Origin: Strix aluco | Taxonomy: Eukaryota > Chordata > Aves > Strigiformes > Strigidae | Length of the DNA stretch: 64,000 nucleotides | NCBI RefSeq assembly: GCF_031877795.1 | Contig: NC_133935.1 | Span: 75,410,303 to 75,474,302, forward strand | Direction: 5' to 3' | In this document: positions 47,871-60,317 of the stretch, one piece after another | Numbering within the stretch: the stretch's first letter is position 1 | Layout: each line of letters starts with the position of its first letter | Translations under genes and position numbers: made by a program | Notes under the pieces: generated by a model | The model's database searches: none | Told to the model about the DNA's origin: nothing | Seen by the model: only the letters and a program-made list of their open reading frames with translations

Positions 47871-48979
47871 CCAAAATAAATATTCTATAGCTTCAAAACA
47901 TGTTCTCAAAGATTATACATCTTGCAATTAAAATTTTCCATTAGTCTTTAAAATTGAAATAAAATAAACCAAATTACACTTCATACTGAAATATCCTTCA
48001 AAATATTTACTTCCTTAAAATATATATTAATATTTTACAATTTAGCAATTGCCACTGTTGCTCATTTGCATAACTTGTAACCATAATATTTTCATTATCA
48101 TCTTAAAAAAAACAGTAAAGGTCATATTTGTAAAGTATTAGGTCAGGTGTATACTTTTTTTTTTTTGGCAGGTCTCTTTTAATCAAAAAGGCTATGCCAG
48201 CAAAGACCACACTTTAACTGGTAAAGAAATACAGTCTTAGTATAGTTTATGTGCATCTCAAGATTGGCATAAGCAATATAGTAAAACAGCCTCTTGCTGA
48301 GGTTAAGTTGCATCTCCGCTCAGAATGTTAGTCACTGTGATTATAGAGACATGTCCTTTCTAGGGGAGGCAATAGATACGTATAGTCAAATTTCTGCTTG
48401 CTATCTACAACATGAGCTTTAATAGTAGTAGCTCTAATTTGCACTTCTTGAAGTATTTGAAAATTTGATTGTTTCATTTGTTATTTTTTAGAAGAAAAAA
48501 GTATTTCACATACTCTTTTCTGTTCATCGTTGCCAGTTCATGTTTCTGTGGCTACAAAAGGGGTACTTAGAAAATGGGGAGAACACAATCTTTGTGTATC
48601 TTGCAAAATAAGTATATATAATCTTCCTTAAAATTTTAAGGTGTAATGGTACCTAGAGTGAGAAGTACTTAAATAAGAGCTTGAGTCTCTACAAGAATCA
48701 TCTTGTAACATGTGGCTTACCTAAAAGATTCAGGAGAAAGCAGAATGGCACAGGAAACTCTTTTTGTATGTATTTAGAGGCATTAATACAAAGACAGGGA
48801 TTCTTCTTGATGTGTCTCCTTCCTACCTGTCTACTTGGCTATATAAATGTGCAATAAGCTACATGGCGGCTCCTTTCTCCCATCAACAACAAATAGGACC
48901 TTGAGCTTGAATAGAAGAACCAAAATGAGCAAGAAATACTGTCTTTCATTACATGCTGTCTACATTATTTCCACTTGCT

Positions 48980-48985
48980 TTTATT
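48980..48985 (-). terminator. FGL2: Candidate FGL2 polyadenylation signal (proximal)
   Basis: AATAAA on the minus strand about 0.67 kb after the FGL2 stop. Either this or the signal at 47,865, or both, may be used. The interval from here to the stop is AT-rich and carries no competing ORF. Confidence 0.3.
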
Positions 48986-49653
48986 AAATTCCTTCACCGA
49001 CTTCTTTGAATAATCTTTGCAAAGGGAATATAAGATTTGAGGAATCATCTTCATTTTATAAGTTTTCTTCCAGGCTTTTTTTGTGTCTTTGGGCAAACCA
49101 CAAGGCCCTCTCTTCCTAGACCTTTAAAAATAATAACTTGTAGTACTTTTCCTAATTTATATTGATATTGCCTTGGTATACCTTTTGAAGTTGTGAAGGA
49201 CAAATGATATACAAAGTCAGGCTGTTTCAGAGAGACTAATTTTCCTTCTAAGTGTTGACAGATTATCAGTTATACCTCTGTGTTATTTTCAGGTTAAAAT
49301 GAAGGTGCTCATTCAGACACAATTTGTGGAAGACCATTTAAAGGTTTTAAATTCTAAAATCTGGTACATCACAGTCAGTAAAAGCACCAAAAGCAATGTT
49401 TAGAATATTTACATAACAGTACCAAGACTCAACCTCTGCTAAGTTTTAGCTATAACTATTCAGAAACATTTATGCTGGTTTTAATATATTATATGGGTCA
49501 AACCATCTCTAAAAATTTATGTGGAAGTATGTTGTTTTGTCTAGAACTATTTTATGCCAAACATAACTGAATACTTGAATTCTGAGTATAATACTGAGTA
49601 AGTAAGATTTTGAGTGCAATCCAATGCAGACTAGTTAAGAGAAAGGTGTAGAA

Positions 49654-50360
49654 TTACTGCACAAAACTTTTGGGTCTGATCATGATTTTTACTGATTTAA
49701 AAGCTTGCCTATATCCACTGGGAATATCATCAGAAATACCATGCCATGTACCCCAGAAAATGCCGTTGCGAACACCTTTGTATTTCTTGTGGTAGTACTT
49801 GCCATTGAGGTTGGCAGACAAGCATGCATCAAACCACCAGCCAGAGCTGTAGTATGCTCCACAGTTTCCTGATGGATACCTATCATTGTCCTTGTCTGGA
49901 GTTGTAAAGAACTTTTGATCATGGTTGTAATGCTTGCTGTAGTGAAGGGCATCTCCTGCTGTGCCACTATAGCCGTGAACACTTAGACGGTACTTTAGAT
50001 ATTCGTTGGCCACATAGAAGTGTTCATATTTCGCGTACTCCCTGATACCATTAAAATCTTCAAGTTCAATTCTTAGTTGCATTTCCTGGCTCTTTGTCAG
50101 AAGGTGAATTTTGTCATTCCCCAGCCAAAACTCCCTGCTGAGGTTTCCAAAGCCACTTTTGTAGTCATTCCAGGTTCTGTTAAAGTTAGTGCTACCATCC
50201 TGACGCCGTTGCAGCACTGTCCAGCCGCCTCCATGTGTTCGCATGTCACAGTAAACTTCAAAGCTATCATTTCTGGGGTCAGGGCTAATCCTGTAGATTC
50301 CGTTACTCCTTCTGCCTGCTGTGTAATGATCAGCACAGTCTCTCTGCATTATTTGTATAA
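49654..50360 (-). CDS. FGL2: FGL2 exon 2: fibrinogen C-terminal domain
   Basis: This is the second and last coding exon, from acceptor tcttccaccag to the TAA stop. It completes a split Val codon (residue 205) and encodes residues 206-439. The fibrinogen-related domain runs from about Cys213 to the end: F-E-V-Y-C-D-M, G-G-G-W-T-V-L-Q-R-R, E-F-W-L-G-N-D-K-I-H, the Ca2+-site sequence D-K-D-N-D (350-354), S-G-W-W-F-D-A-C and N-G-I-F-W-G-T-W. Potential N-glycosylation sites are Asn235 and Asn265. The predicted total of 439 residues equals the human protein length. The domain mediates FcgammaRIIB binding and T-cell suppression in the secreted form (known for mammals). No disabling change is seen. 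Confidence 0.98.
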
Positions 50361-53071
50361 CTGGTGGAAGAGCAGACAGTGTTAGAATAAACATAATTTC
50401 AATTTCAAAACAAGCACATTTTTCACCCAGACTGATGTGGCATACAGAACTTGGATTGGATAGACTTCTACATAGGAAATAATCACAGCAATTTCAGTAC
50501 TAGAGAGAAACAGTTTTCTTCCATCAGGTTTATTCTATAATTGATGCCATCTAGAATCCCTGCATCAGATAGTTGCCTGAAAAAACCCATTTAAATGACT
50601 TTTTGTATCAAAACTGCCTATTATGGGAGCATTTTGATTGTTTGCTTTCCCTCTTCTCCTTATCTCTACCCTTCTCTTTATCCTTTCATTACCTCCTGTA
50701 AATTCAGCCTGATTTCTTCAGTCAAGATTTCTAATGCTTTGTTTTTTCACACTTGCTGCTTTTTGTATTTAAGGGTATACCATCACACCCTGTCTATAAT
50801 TTAAATTTTCATCTGGCAGTACGTCAGAGAAAAATCTTTCTCCATATGGGAATGACATTAACCTGGCTGTTGTTCAGTTGACATCATTTGATACAGAACA
50901 TAACATCATTAGAAATATTTCATGTCTTAATGTTGACTGTACTTTAGGAAACAGGGAAAAAAAAGTAATAAAATTGTCTCATCTGTTGTAGTAATACCAT
51001 TCCTAGAAAGATGAAGCTAGAAAAGTGATGGTGTTTTCCTGTTTATGTGGCACTGCTGGCTTTACAGTAAGAAAAAGTTTTAGCATCTACCATTAACATA
51101 GCTTTTTTGCACCGATAGATGATGTATTCTATTCAGAAGAAAAATACCCCCAGGTTTTTCCTGCAGAGTGGAAATCCATTTTTGATCCACAATGTCATCC
51201 AGTAATGACACTGTGTTCAACCAAATGGTATCATAATTCCATGTTCTTAAGTAAGTGATACAAAGAACTCTCAGAATTTCTGAGTTAACAGTCAAAATCA
51301 TAATGTTCATTCTTATTGCAGATTTCAATTTATGTGCCTGTTCATTTGCAGGCTTAAATTGCATGTTTTTCCTATAAAAAAATTAAACAATTAAACTATT
51401 TCTTGAAAGAGAGGAGTGTTCTCAGGCTGCAGTAGAGGATAAGACTCAGGACTCCCTGTTTGCCTGTACAGAAAACTAGACATCTATGAAAGCTTAATCT
51501 GAATCCACAACAGTCTCATTTATTTCACTGAACTTTGTGTAAGATGTTTGGTGGACTAAGTTTCAGAGCAGATATTGACAGAGAATATACATTTCAGCTA
51601 AAATGCTTTTATAATCCAATTCAACTCCTATTTAAGTAAAGTTTTGCTGTTACTTTCAGTGGAAGCAGGAATAGCTTTTGTATAGGGAAAAGTTGTAACT
51701 GTTATCCTTACTAGTTTTCATAATGTACATATTGCTGCTACAAACACTTCTAGCATCAGTTACTGTAAAATATAAGGAATATCTACATGATCATATACTA
51801 TGAACAATACCCAACATTTCAGTGTGAGAAATCTCTAAAATTAGTCTGTTATGAAGTACTGTACTTGGATTTGATTCATTTCCATTATCATTCTTTTTGT
51901 GAATGTTTTATATCTGAATTAAAGTAACTGATTTATACTGATATATATCTGATTTAAGCAGATTGTTGATATAGTAAAAGCACTACCTTTATTATTATTC
52001 ATTTGCTGTTTTCACACTTTCAAGAATTTCAGCTGTACATACACTGTACCATCTGCAGATTCTTCAATTTTTAATATGGGTAGACAGAAGAACAGTTTTA
52101 TTTTAAACTTGAATGCTAAGCAACAGAGGCTTAAAAACTGTAATGCAGCCTGATTTTTCTCTGCTTTATCTCTATAGAGAACCCTGTCTTCATATGTATG
52201 ATATCTAAGTGGTAGAATACACAGACCATCTAGTGACTATTTCTTGTTTTCAAAGATTCTTATATGTGATATAAAAACTTTATGACTTTAAAAAAACCTT
52301 CAGTCTTCTCTTAATGAGTCAACATTACAAAGAAATTATTAGTTCTATTTCTTAATTTTAATTAGGACAATTAAAAAGTAATAGAAAAAAGTGTCAGTGA
52401 TAACACCTGTTTTCTATTTTATATTGCTTAGATATTAGATCCATGTTAAGGGTTTAGTATTAAAATGATGGTGCATACATTACCCTCAAGAAGTACTGTT
52501 AAGCTTTTTTATCTAAGCCTTTCAGATATTCACTGTGATGGTAGAAATATTCTTTTATTATCCATCTGTTTAAAAGTTTACTAGATTCTCTTGATGTTTA
52601 ATAATGACTTGCAGACTATTTCAGAATAATTGCAGTTTCGCATTGAAAAAAAACCATAAAGGCACACCTAGAGAAAATTTACCCCTTGTCATCCAAGGAG
52701 AAAACATACATAGTTCACTGATATTTAATATCCTTAATGAAGGGTAGTAGGGTGTAAAATAGTAAGTTAATTTTTCATGTTTCCTAACTGAAATGCAAAA
52801 AAAAAAAAAAGGTAATTTGAAAATTCATGTTTTAAATCCCATAATAAAGTCCCAGTTCTAGGAGGAACTGAACACCTGCAGTTCTCAGTAACCCTCTAGT
52901 GGCAGCTGAAATATTTTACAGCAGTATAAATAAACACTAAAAGAGCAAATACTTTACTTGTGAAGTTAATAGCACAGCTATTTAGTTAAAATATATTTTA
53001 AATTGTTTGCCTAATATTTGTAAAACACACAGAAAGCTTATACAGGCAGTAAGAATTAACAGGTTACATAC
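50361..53071 (-). other. FGL2: FGL2 single intron
   Basis: This 2.7-kb phase-1 intron has a consensus donor (CTG|GTATGT) and acceptor (CCACCAG). A single intron splitting the coiled-coil half from the fibrinogen domain is the conserved FGL2 gene structure. It is AT-rich with no transposon or gene recognised inside. Confidence 0.95.
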
Positions 53072-53684
53072 CAGGTCGTGGTTGCATTGCTGGACATTTA
53101 GAAGAACATTTGTTATCAAGGCTGTTCACAACAAATGTCAAATTAGCAACTTTGCTGTCAACATAATGTTCTACATTGTTCATATTTATGAGGCTCATCT
53201 TCTCTAAACGACCCTGCAGTGTCTGAATCTGGCTCTTTGCATTTTTTAAGCTGGTTGCCATTCTGTTAACTTTGCTTTGCAGGTCCTTTACTCTGTTATC
53301 TTGGATTTTGCTGGTTTCTGCTGGAGTTTCTGCATTAGGTAGCTGGAATTCATTACTACTGTCTCTCTCTTGGTTGTCATCTGCCTGCAGCTGGCAGCAT
53401 TTCTTCAGCTTGTTTACTGCTTCTTTAAGGGTCTGTACTTCTTTGAGAGTCTTCTCAAGCAGTCTGAATTCTTTGGGTAACTGGATGGTCATCGGAGGCA
53501 GATTTATCTGATAGGGACAATCTTCTCCTCCATCACATTTCCGATTAGTTTTGAGCTTTATAGGACAAGTGTCAGTAAGTTTTCCTTCTTTAGCATCCTC
53601 TTCATCTTCTAGAATAACTGCAAAGACATTTGTTAAAGTGAGGAGAGCTGTCTTCAGCAAGACTAAGTAAACGAGCAGCTTCAT
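53072..53684 (-). CDS. FGL2: FGL2 exon 1: signal peptide and coiled coil
   Basis: The ATG at 53684 begins M-K-L-L-V-Y-L-V-L-L, a signal sequence ending near residue 22-24. An upstream in-frame ATG at 53732 lies at the TATA box and was rejected as start. Exon 1 codes 204 residues plus one base. An acidic patch (E-D-E-E-D) follows the leader, then heptad-like regions around 72-97 and 125-195 that would form the multimer coiled coil. Cys96-Cys97 and Cys193/Cys197 occupy the places of the human inter-chain disulphide cysteines. Asn181 (N-L-T) is a likely glycosylation site. In mammals the membrane form has prothrombinase activity, while the soluble tetramer is immunoregulatory. The gene lies antisense inside CCDC146 intron 2. 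Confidence 0.97.
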
Positions 53685-53733
53685 CTTCAGAGAGAAACTA
53701 GCAGTATGAGGAAGTGTGCAGAAGTGGAACAAA

Positions 53734-53743
53734 CTTTATAAGG
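53734..53743 (-). promoter_or_regulatory. FGL2: FGL2 TATA box
   Basis: CCTTATAAAG on the minus strand ends 49 bp before the chosen ATG. This sets transcription start near 53,705-53,712 and a 5' UTR of only about 20-30 nt, and supports Met at 53684 as the first usable start. Confidence 0.8.
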
Positions 53744-53782
53744 GCAGCTTGAAGCCTGTGAGTTATCAGACTGCCTACACTG

Positions 53783-53791
53783 TTCTCAGAA
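53783..53791. promoter_or_regulatory. FGL2: GAS-type STAT motif in FGL2 promoter
   Basis: TTCTCAGAA is a perfect TTC-N3-GAA palindrome about 40 bp upstream of the TATA box. Mammalian FGL2 is induced by interferon gamma through STAT1, so a proximal GAS element is consistent. Binding here is inferred. Confidence 0.55.
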
Positions 53792-53879
53792 ATGGGTGGG
53801 AGTGTTTGCATCACGAGTGATTAATAGCAGAGCAAAGTAGGTAGTGCTTGCAAGAGTAGCATGTTTCAGTGAGTATTCC

Positions 53880-53886
53880 TGACTCA
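53880..53886. promoter_or_regulatory. FGL2: AP-1 site (TGACTCA) upstream of FGL2
   Basis: An exact AP-1 consensus lies about 170 bp upstream of the predicted transcription start. It would fit inducible expression in macrophages and activated T cells. Confidence 0.45.
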
Positions 53887-55167
53887 GAACTAGTGTATGT
53901 AAGCAAAATTATGAAATGCATGTGTGCTGATCACTTATGCAATTTAATTTCATTCCTTGTTGCACATGGATTTTCTTTTTTGAGGAAAAAAAATCACTTA
54001 GTTGTGTGTTATAACAGTCCTCTAACATCTATTTCTTAACATCTGAATGTTCTAAAACTGCTTTTCAAAACCAGACTATGGTTTTACCACAGCAGGTGGA
54101 AAAGGGGAAAAACAGCCCCTTTCCCAGTTTGAGGTTTATCATAGCAATAGCTTTGCTGTCACTCAGTCCCCTTATTCCTAAAACTGTATAGGTTCATGAA
54201 CAAATGTATTCATGAAAATGATTTAAATCTCAAAGCATGTTGAAATGCACATATAGTTTAAGTTCCAAATATTTTTCAGGATAGAGTCACAAACTAAGGA
54301 GGATGAACAGCAGTTTCTTCCTCCTATTTTGCCTAGCACTGCTTAGAATGGTTACCTGGAATATTCATGATTTATATGACACATCACAGTTAAAATTCAC
54401 TGTTACCTGATTCTGAGTAATTCTTACTGAAACTTTCTAAGTGAAGGTAAGGGAACTTGAGAGACCCTCCCCTGCTTTGATGCCCAGGATCCGAGTTGTT
54501 GGATTGATTGTCCAGAAAACCCAAAGCAAGTTCTGGTCTTCTGAATAATGTCCTGAATTCTAAATCCAAAGCAAGGCAGAGAGCTAGGGAAGAAGCTCCC
54601 ATGGGCCCATCAGTTTGGGGTATTCTTTTCTATATTCCTGATTTTCGGTTCCTGCTTTTCTTTTTACTGTGCCTTGTATCAGCTTTAAGAGTTAATCATG
54701 TACTTCAGAGGACTAATCACACCAAATGGAATACTTCAGCTCTAGGTGACATTTGCCATGTACTTCCTCATTTTTATTCTACAGCCACCTTTGCCATTCT
54801 CACGTGGTGCCTATGCAATTTTAATGATCTATGTCATTTTCCTTGTGCCCCAAAGCAAGGCTACACGGGCACATATTCATGCATTCATAGCTCAGTCAGG
54901 AGCCAAATAAATTGCATGAGTAAAGGGTTTTTACACCAGTTCTTGTTTAATTCGTCCAATCTGAACAATTTATGTCCCTAAACCCTATTTGAAATTACTC
55001 ATAATACAGATTAAACATTAAACAAACATTAGTCACACACATACTCCGTAAGTTCATGATCTCTGGAATGTTACTAGCTTTTATAGAGACCACAAGCTTA
55101 TATTGATAGTACAGGAGGGAGGCTTGATAAAAAAACCTACTTGTCTAACCTGCTACAACAATTCCTT

Positions 55168-55235
55168 CAGATTCCTGGATAGCACAACGGTCTGGGCACT
55201 TTCTTGAGAAAAGGGGTTTGAATCTACCTTTCCCA
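55168..55235 (+). repeat. tRNA-derived SINE-like head (old)
   Basis: An A-box-like tagcacaacggtctggg is followed about 40 nt later by a B-box-like ggtttgaatctacc, the spacing of a pol III internal promoter. It does not fold as a clean tRNA and no CCA end or matching acceptor stem is obvious, so it is more likely an old SINE head than a tRNA gene. Confidence 0.35.
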
Positions 55236-55684
55236 TATTCTAAATGAACATCCCAGAACCTGCCATGGCACTTCTAGTTATGTGGCAAAACTGTGTATCT
55301 CTCCTTTTCAGATCATGGTAGTTCCTCAGCAGTGAGGTGAAAGATCCGCCACAGACTGCAACTTGGGTGTAAGATACTGACACCACTTTGGTTTTGTTAA
55401 AAATGCATCAAAGCTGAAATGTTTGTAATGGAGAAATGTATGATTTCAATTTGTGACTAAAATTTTAAAATTTTTCATTTGATTGATAGGATCCTACATT
55501 TTTTTATCAGTCTAAAATCAGGTGTTTACAGAGCCTTGTTCTCCTTTCGGCTGCTACTGTCAAATTGAGGAAAGCTATACCAGCCTATTTTGAGGGCCTT
55601 TAGAAATCCAATAGAATTCCTAAATCCTAGTTATTTAGGAGCCATATTGCTACCACACTGTTGTTTATTCAATTTACGATGAAC

Positions 55685-55830
55685 TCTGCTGTGGGACTTT
55701 GGACTGGAAAAACTATTCTGTATCTGTAAAATTAATAATAATAATCCTTGGTAGACCACATCTTATGAATTGCCTTGAAATGTTTAAATGCTTGTCAAAT
55801 ATTGTTATAATTTATGACTGTTGCGCTGCA
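55685..55830 (+). repeat. Possible MIR-like SINE 3' part
   Basis: The order 'gggactttgga', 'tctgtatctgtaaaattaataataataat' (split), 'cttatgaattgccttgaaatg' follows the MIR core and tail pattern (cagtttcctcatctgtaaaatggg, ataataata, tgtaaagtgctttgaa). Divergence is high, so assignment by eye is tentative. Confidence 0.35.
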
Positions 55831-57253
55831 TTGAAAGCCTAAAATATCATTGGAACTTAGTAACTTCAAGAAGGGCAGAAATTTCTAGTAATGCTGAATG
55901 TCAAAGAAAAGAAAGTTCAGATAGTAATGTGAGGTATCTGAGATTTTTGATCATCTTTGTCCTGAGACATTCATTCCTTGGTCCCTTATATACCTTCATT
56001 TTGGGATACTTACTTCCTCCTTTGGGTGAGATTTCTGTAATCTTGAGATGCTCTGCTATCCTCCTGATTTTGTTACTAGTCTGAGGTTCTGCTGCTAGGC
56101 TATCAGCAGTCTGTTTGGAGCCTGAAAGACCCATTTCTCCATTAGATATCTGTACGCTTCTCCTACCTGGAGCAGTCTTCAAATTGAGGACTCGTGTTTC
56201 TTCTTGTTCTGTCAGGGAATGTCCATTCCCAACAATTTTTCAGATCTCTCTTCTTCCTTCCAGAACTCAAAGTAATATGCCCCAGCCTATTTTGTGTTTT
56301 GCACCTCTTATTTTCCTTGGAATAAATGAAGCAAACTTTGAAAACTGAGTTTTTAACAGGTCTTTGCCCTTAGAAAGGGCACTGAGCAATCTTAAACTGT
56401 AAGATGCTTATGCATCTTAACTAATGGCAGAAATACTGGACCAGATAAATCTGAGAACTGCAGTTTGTTTATAAACAAAGTTTCTTCCCAGATGGGCATT
56501 TCCAGATCCCTAGAGTGTTCTGTTTAATACTTAAAACTTCAAAGTAGTTAAGCAATCACAAAACCGCGAAGCAAAGCCAATCTTTTTCAACTGTGAAAGG
56601 ATCTAGCTGAATAACAGCCAATGACCGCAAAGGAGAATTTTATACCAAGGTCTTTTGTTTGGTTAAAGGTCATTTTCTTGTAGCTTTTCATCTCTTTTAG
56701 TCTTCTTTTTAGGAATCTACTTTTCCTCCTGTGGACTGAAGAGATATCTTAATCTTACAGACATATCTTCCTAAAGATAAGAAGATAACTGAGAGCTAGT
56801 GATATTTTTAAATTCTGCTGAAGATTTTATATCTGTTCCCAGAACTACCCAGTGGTTGCAAGGTTAAAGAAGTAATATATTTTGGTTTAACAGACTTGTC
56901 TCGGGACTGTTTATTCAAAGTTTATCAAAAGCAGCATGAACCATTTCCCATGATGTTTTAGAGCAAGGTTTCTTTTCTGGCAGATAATGGAAAGTAGGTC
57001 AAATAGGAAACAAGAAAGTTAAGACTGTAGGCAGATGTTAATTTAACTAGTGACTATGGCAATTTAAAACACAACAGCTTGCCATCTGTTGGATTTCTGT
57101 TTGTGCTGGGAGTTAACATCTCCTGCAGAAGAGTTGCTGCAAAACATCCAGGTTTGTGCAGGCTGTTTGAATGATTGGTATGAACATGCCTGAAGCATAT
57201 CTTGGCTCATTCATATAAACCATTTTGGTGGCAAAGGTGGAATGTGTTAAGAT

Positions 57254-57583
57254 TTAACTGCTGCAGTAATATTCTTGATGTTTTCTATAGACTTCAGTGA
57301 TTCTGTGATACGTTTTGGCTGAGAAAGAGGATGAAAAGCAATTAGATTCATTTTCAGTTTTTCCCACAATGTGGAATACATACCAGAAGTCCATACTAGA
57401 AACAAATTTTGATTTAGGATTCTTTTTGATTAATTCAACTGGTTTCTTTTTTAATTCAGTAGTCATTTTTTCATACAAACAGTCTTTTTGTTGTCCACTG
57501 GATCGTGGGACTACCTGTTCAACTTCTTCATGTGTCTTATGAGAACACATCGGAGCATGAAGAGGAAGGCAGTCCTCCTCCAT
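57254..57583 (-). CDS. Unassigned 109-codon ORF upstream of FGL2
   Basis: The ORF opens M-E-E-D-C-L-P-L-H-A-P-M-C-S-H-K-T-H-E-E and ends ...H-Q-E-Y-Y-C-S-S before TAA. Two in-frame TAA codons lie directly before the ATG. The middle is lysine-rich (T-E-L-K-K-K-P-V-E-L-I-K-K-N-P-K) followed by F-V-S-S-M-D-F-W-Y-V-F, which reads like folded protein rather than low-complexity translation. No signal peptide, known domain, splice site or nearby AATAAA was found, and the start context is weak. It could be a small lineage-specific gene, an intronless retrocopy relic or chance. I do not recognise a family. Confidence 0.2.
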   Translation of the reverse strand: MEEDCLPLHAPMCSHKTHEEVEQVVPRSSGQQKDCLYEKMTTELKKKPVELIKKNPKSKFVSSMDFWYVFHIVGKTENESNCFSSSFSAKTYHRITEVYRKHQEYYCSS

Positions 57584-60317
57584 TTAATTTTAATTGTTAA
57601 TATTCTAATTGAGATGCAGATTACATTGAGCTTGTAGCCACATGGATTCCCTATCTGTTTAAAGTGGTCTTTGCTTTATAAATTCTGGTGACAGGCAGAA
57701 AGACAACACTGACATGGAGCATATACGTAGTAGATAATGTATTTATATAAGCAATTGTAAATGTAATACATATTACAAAATTCATGTGATCAAAGAATAT
57801 CACTCCTTCTGTTAAGGTGTCAGGACCATGTTTTAAGAGAGAGATCCATGAAACTTAAGTTCCTATTCATTCTGTTTCTCCCATGGCATCTGAAGATCTG
57901 CCCACCCAAAATCTAGAATTTACTGCTGAATACTTCCTTTTTCTATAGCCACAGAAGATGCTGTAGTTGGCCAATTATATGGAATACATAAACCAGAATG
58001 CATTGTAAGAACGATGACATACCAAATACAGAAGCCTCTCCCTGCTATGTCTTTTTGGAAAAATTTCTTTCTGATTCCTGCAAACCTGCTCCAATAAAAG
58101 CAGCCAGTGTAAGACTGTACTGGATACTCAGTATCCTCTCGAGATTCATGGCCAAACAGGTGATAGCAGGAAAGCTGTCTCCTTTCCTGAAATGCCTACC
58201 TTGCCAGTCTCTTATCCCCCCTTTTACTGAGCCATCTGAGACACAGTTGGCCACCAGATGCAGTATTTTCTCACCACTGTATCATCTTGATGGTGGCCGA
58301 TTTTGATATTTGCCATGTAGGGATTGCTTTTTCCCATGAACTAGGGGACAAAACTACTGTTATGAACTATGCCTTGGGAAAGAATTCATGATATTATTTT
58401 TCCTAGTTGTTATTTGTTAGTTTTAGAAGGCTTTTCAGCAGTTTATTTTTCATTAAAAATGAATGCCTGACTGATCCATCTGTAATTAAAAAAGTAAAAT
58501 TGTAGAAATTCTGTGTAAGGCAATACAGTGCTATATCTACCGTAAGTAGGTATATTAATGTTTTTCATGTATGCCCTTACTTTACCCCACTCTCAGTTTT
58601 GTCTTGTTTATGTGGCATCATCTGCATATAGCTTTTTTTGTGCGAAATGCTCTGTAGTAGACTATGAGCCTTTCAATGGTATCTCGATATAAAAGACTCT
58701 ATATCAAAATAAAGTGAGTAGATATTAATAATTTCTTAGACTCATTTTTTTTTTAGCATTTGACTTTTGTCTTCTGAGTTACTGGCTTGTTGTATGTGGA
58801 ACCAATGCAGTCAAGTCACTTTCCTTTAGACAGCAGAGTTCGAGGAACCGTAAACCTTATGTCTTCACTTTGTGAAATAATGACATGCAATATTTAAAAA
58901 GTGCATGCTATCTTCTTATTCATGACATTTATGCTTTGCTTGGAATAGGAAAGAGGACAAAATAATTTGTGAAGCACTTTATGAAATACAAAAAATAATT
59001 TTATTAAATTATTTAAATTACTTTAGCTTCCAAGTAGAAATGGCTTAGAAAGTAACAAAAAATAGCACTTTTAAGGGAAAACAGATTTACATATAAATGT
59101 GATTTTATACTAATGTACTTGTTACTTTGTTATAATTTTGCTCATCACAAACATCAGGATGGCAATGCCTGACTCCATTTGTGCAACCAGTAACCTCATG
59201 GCTTCAGGTATCATTGTTTATCACCTAAACTAAATGTTGAGAAAACTCAGTGACAAACTTTTTCTACTTGAATGACTAATAAATAGGCTTTTCCTGGGGA
59301 CTTCCCATGCTTATCCTAAAAAATCTACTGCCTATCAGTATGTGCGTAGTTACAGATGAGAGGGATTTCACCATATTTTTTAACTCTAATGACAGCATTA
59401 ACTTAAAAATCGTACTGCAGTTTTCTTTACCTTCTACCATCATAACGTTTCTCTGGCTTAGGGCATATTGTTCCCTAAATATCTGGAGTATAGCTATTCC
59501 TGTCTGTACTTTAAATGTTTCCCAATCTACAAAATGGAATGCAGGATGGCATTGAAATACTGATAACTACAATTTATGGTGTAACTAAATATTTACAGTC
59601 TTAAATTAGTGATTTTTATCTTCTTCTCTTAAAATACTTAGAAATATGTGCTGAAACCTGGAATATTGTTGAGTAGAGAAATTCTAGTTTTAGAAGTGTT
59701 AGTGTTCTATAACTGTATAAATATTTGAGGCATATTGAAAAATGAGTGATGTAGATGACTGAATAAAAAGTGTAATGATGATACTTAGTGGGCATATATA
59801 AATTGTGATGCAAAATACATCAAAAACAGAGTTCAGGTCATCTAAATATCTGTTGCATAGTCTGAGCTAGTTAGTTATCTTTGACTTCCTCTGTTATCAA
59901 AGGCAAGTAAGAGCCTTACTGAGTATATTTCTTGTTTCTTATAAATGCTGGAAAGCTCTCTGAAATAATTTAATGAGTTAAATTTTATTATTTAAAAGAA
60001 TCAGAATCTTAAATACACTGGCTTAATTATTATCCTCTATTCTGGCATCTCTTTTTGCCTTCCTTATGCTTCCTAAAGCCTAAAGGCAATACATTTCAGT
60101 CTAGCTGCATGGTTTGGAAAAAATACGCAAGTGAGTCAAAGTAAGGTAGTCAATATTTAGACTCAGTATACTTCAGGACAAGTCAGTATCTTCTTTTGGG
60201 TAAAAAGTAGAGAGTTGTTGGTACATCAGCAGAATACAGAGACTGTCTTATAATGGGTGCAATATTTATTCAGCCACTGCATCCTTACTCAGTCACTGTA
60301 TTTTAAAACTTTGACAT

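Noticed and set aside
54508..54981. 157-codon plus-strand ORF just upstream of FGL2
   Set aside because: No domain, splice context or start context supports it. The hydrophobic Phe/Leu/Cys-rich composition is as expected by chance. It is worth no more than a conservation check.
55168..55235. tRNA gene
   Set aside because: A- and B-box-like motifs are present, but a closed cloverleaf could not be drawn, so I treat it as an old SINE head.
57998..58306. 102-codon plus-strand ORF and its minus-strand counterpart
   Set aside because: Both strands look moderately protein-like, but no family, frame continuity or splice site was found. It may be an old repeat.
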